Shown here: positions 63,694 through 64,000 of the stretch, in pieces
How positions within the stretch are numbered: the first letter of the stretch is position 1
Layout of the letters: every line of letters begins with the position of its first letter
DNA from: G020354785 sp964461435
GTDB taxonomy: Bacteria; Bacteroidota; Bacteroidia; Bacteroidales; UBA10428
Direction: 5' to 3'
Assembly: GCA_964461435.1 (NCBI GenBank)
Contig: CAYWUI010000007.1
Location: 32,598 to 96,597, forward strand
Length of the DNA stretch: 64,000 nucleotides
Translations under genes and position numbers: made by a program
The notes under the pieces: model-generated
The model's input: the letters and a program-made list of their open reading frames with translations, nothing else
The model's database searches: none
Told to the model about the DNA's origin: nothing

Positions 63694-64000
63694 ATATAAA
63701 GGAATTAAAATTTAAAATATTAATTCAAGTTTTTCATATTTTTTGAAAACTATCTGCTTAATTTATTCGTTCTAATCAATTCTATTATAAATTTTTATAA
63801 AATGATTAATTAAAATTTATGCGCCCCTAATTTATAAAATACTTTGTAAAAAATAATCATTTAGTTAAAAAAATATAATTTTATTTTAAATTGATGTTGT
63901 CCCAAATTTAGTTGAAATTTAAATAGGAAGAATCAGCAATTAAAGAGCTGATTCTTCCGGGAGGTTCCTAAAAATGTTAAATTTATGATTAACCAAAATC
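63694..64000. other. AT-rich region upstream of the fasciclin-SusCD series
   Basis: The sequence from the first fasciclin start to the window edge. It must hold the promoter of the leftward operon, but no convincing -33/-7 pair was found on the - strand. A strong hairpin lies at 63926-63958; otherwise nothing is seen. Confidence 0.5.
63926..63958. terminator. Strong hairpin near the right edge
   Basis: A perfect 12-base stem GGAAGAATCAGC / GCTGATTCTTCC with a nine-base loop AATTAAAGA. No T run follows on either strand. It could be a terminator of a gene beyond the window or a regulatory leader element. Confidence 0.4.

Noticed and set aside
1..64000. CRISPR arrays, rRNA genes, prophage or complete insertion sequences
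   Set aside because: No regularly spaced repeats, rRNA sequence, phage structural genes or transposase frames were found.

Overview
The window is from a member of the Bacteroidota, most likely the Bacteroidales/Marinilabiliales side. The evidence is four SusC/SusD pairs, type IX secretion sorting domains, a DUF4835/PorD-type protein, a Bacteroidota-style Rpb6/omega subunit, promoter boxes of the TAnnTTTG type, and few Shine-Dalgarno sequences. The DNA is AT-rich. All calls come from reading the sequence by eye; no database search was run.

Layout. (1) 1-5045: end of a V-type ATPase operon (A partial, B, D, I, K) and a DUF456 membrane protein. All five Na+ ligands known from NtpK are present in subunit K, so a sodium pump is predicted. 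(2) 5101-22800: core housekeeping genes: CAP-domain protein, RRM protein, ornithine carbamoyltransferase, lipoprotein, FtsK, LolA, 7TM-HD phosphodiesterase, NlpC/P60 hydrolase, nitroreductase, thioredoxin reductase, alpha-oxoamine synthase, then bamD-rpoZ-coaBC-porD-like-recN. coaBC is broken by a frame change at a run of nine A. A decayed glutamate formimidoyltransferase gene begins at the recN stop codon. (3) 23404-44022: two SusC/SusD loci with lipoproteins, two arylsulfotransferase-like T9SS cargo proteins between them, and a large Asp-box propeller T9SS cargo protein. No glycoside hydrolase or polysaccharide lyase was recognised. (4) 44157-47009: cysC-cysD-cysN, which make PAPS. (5) 47111-47185: tRNA-Pro(GGG). 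(6) 47186-64000: a noticeably more AT-rich stretch with a small membrane protein, a BlaI/BlaR1-type regulatory pair preceded by three evenly spaced operator palindromes, an inverted-repeat-rich spacer, and a leftward six-gene series in which the unit fasciclin protein-SusC-SusD occurs twice.

How the genes fit together. BamD, LolA and the PorD-like protein serve outer-membrane and T9SS biogenesis. The window also encodes three proteins with T9SS C-terminal sorting domains and many surface lipoproteins that would use those routes. The arylsulfotransferase-like proteins and the PAPS genes give the middle of the window a sulfur theme, but a functional link is only inference. The items most worth following up are the duplicated fasciclin-SusCD unit, the blaI operator array, the coaBC frame change and the ftcD relic.
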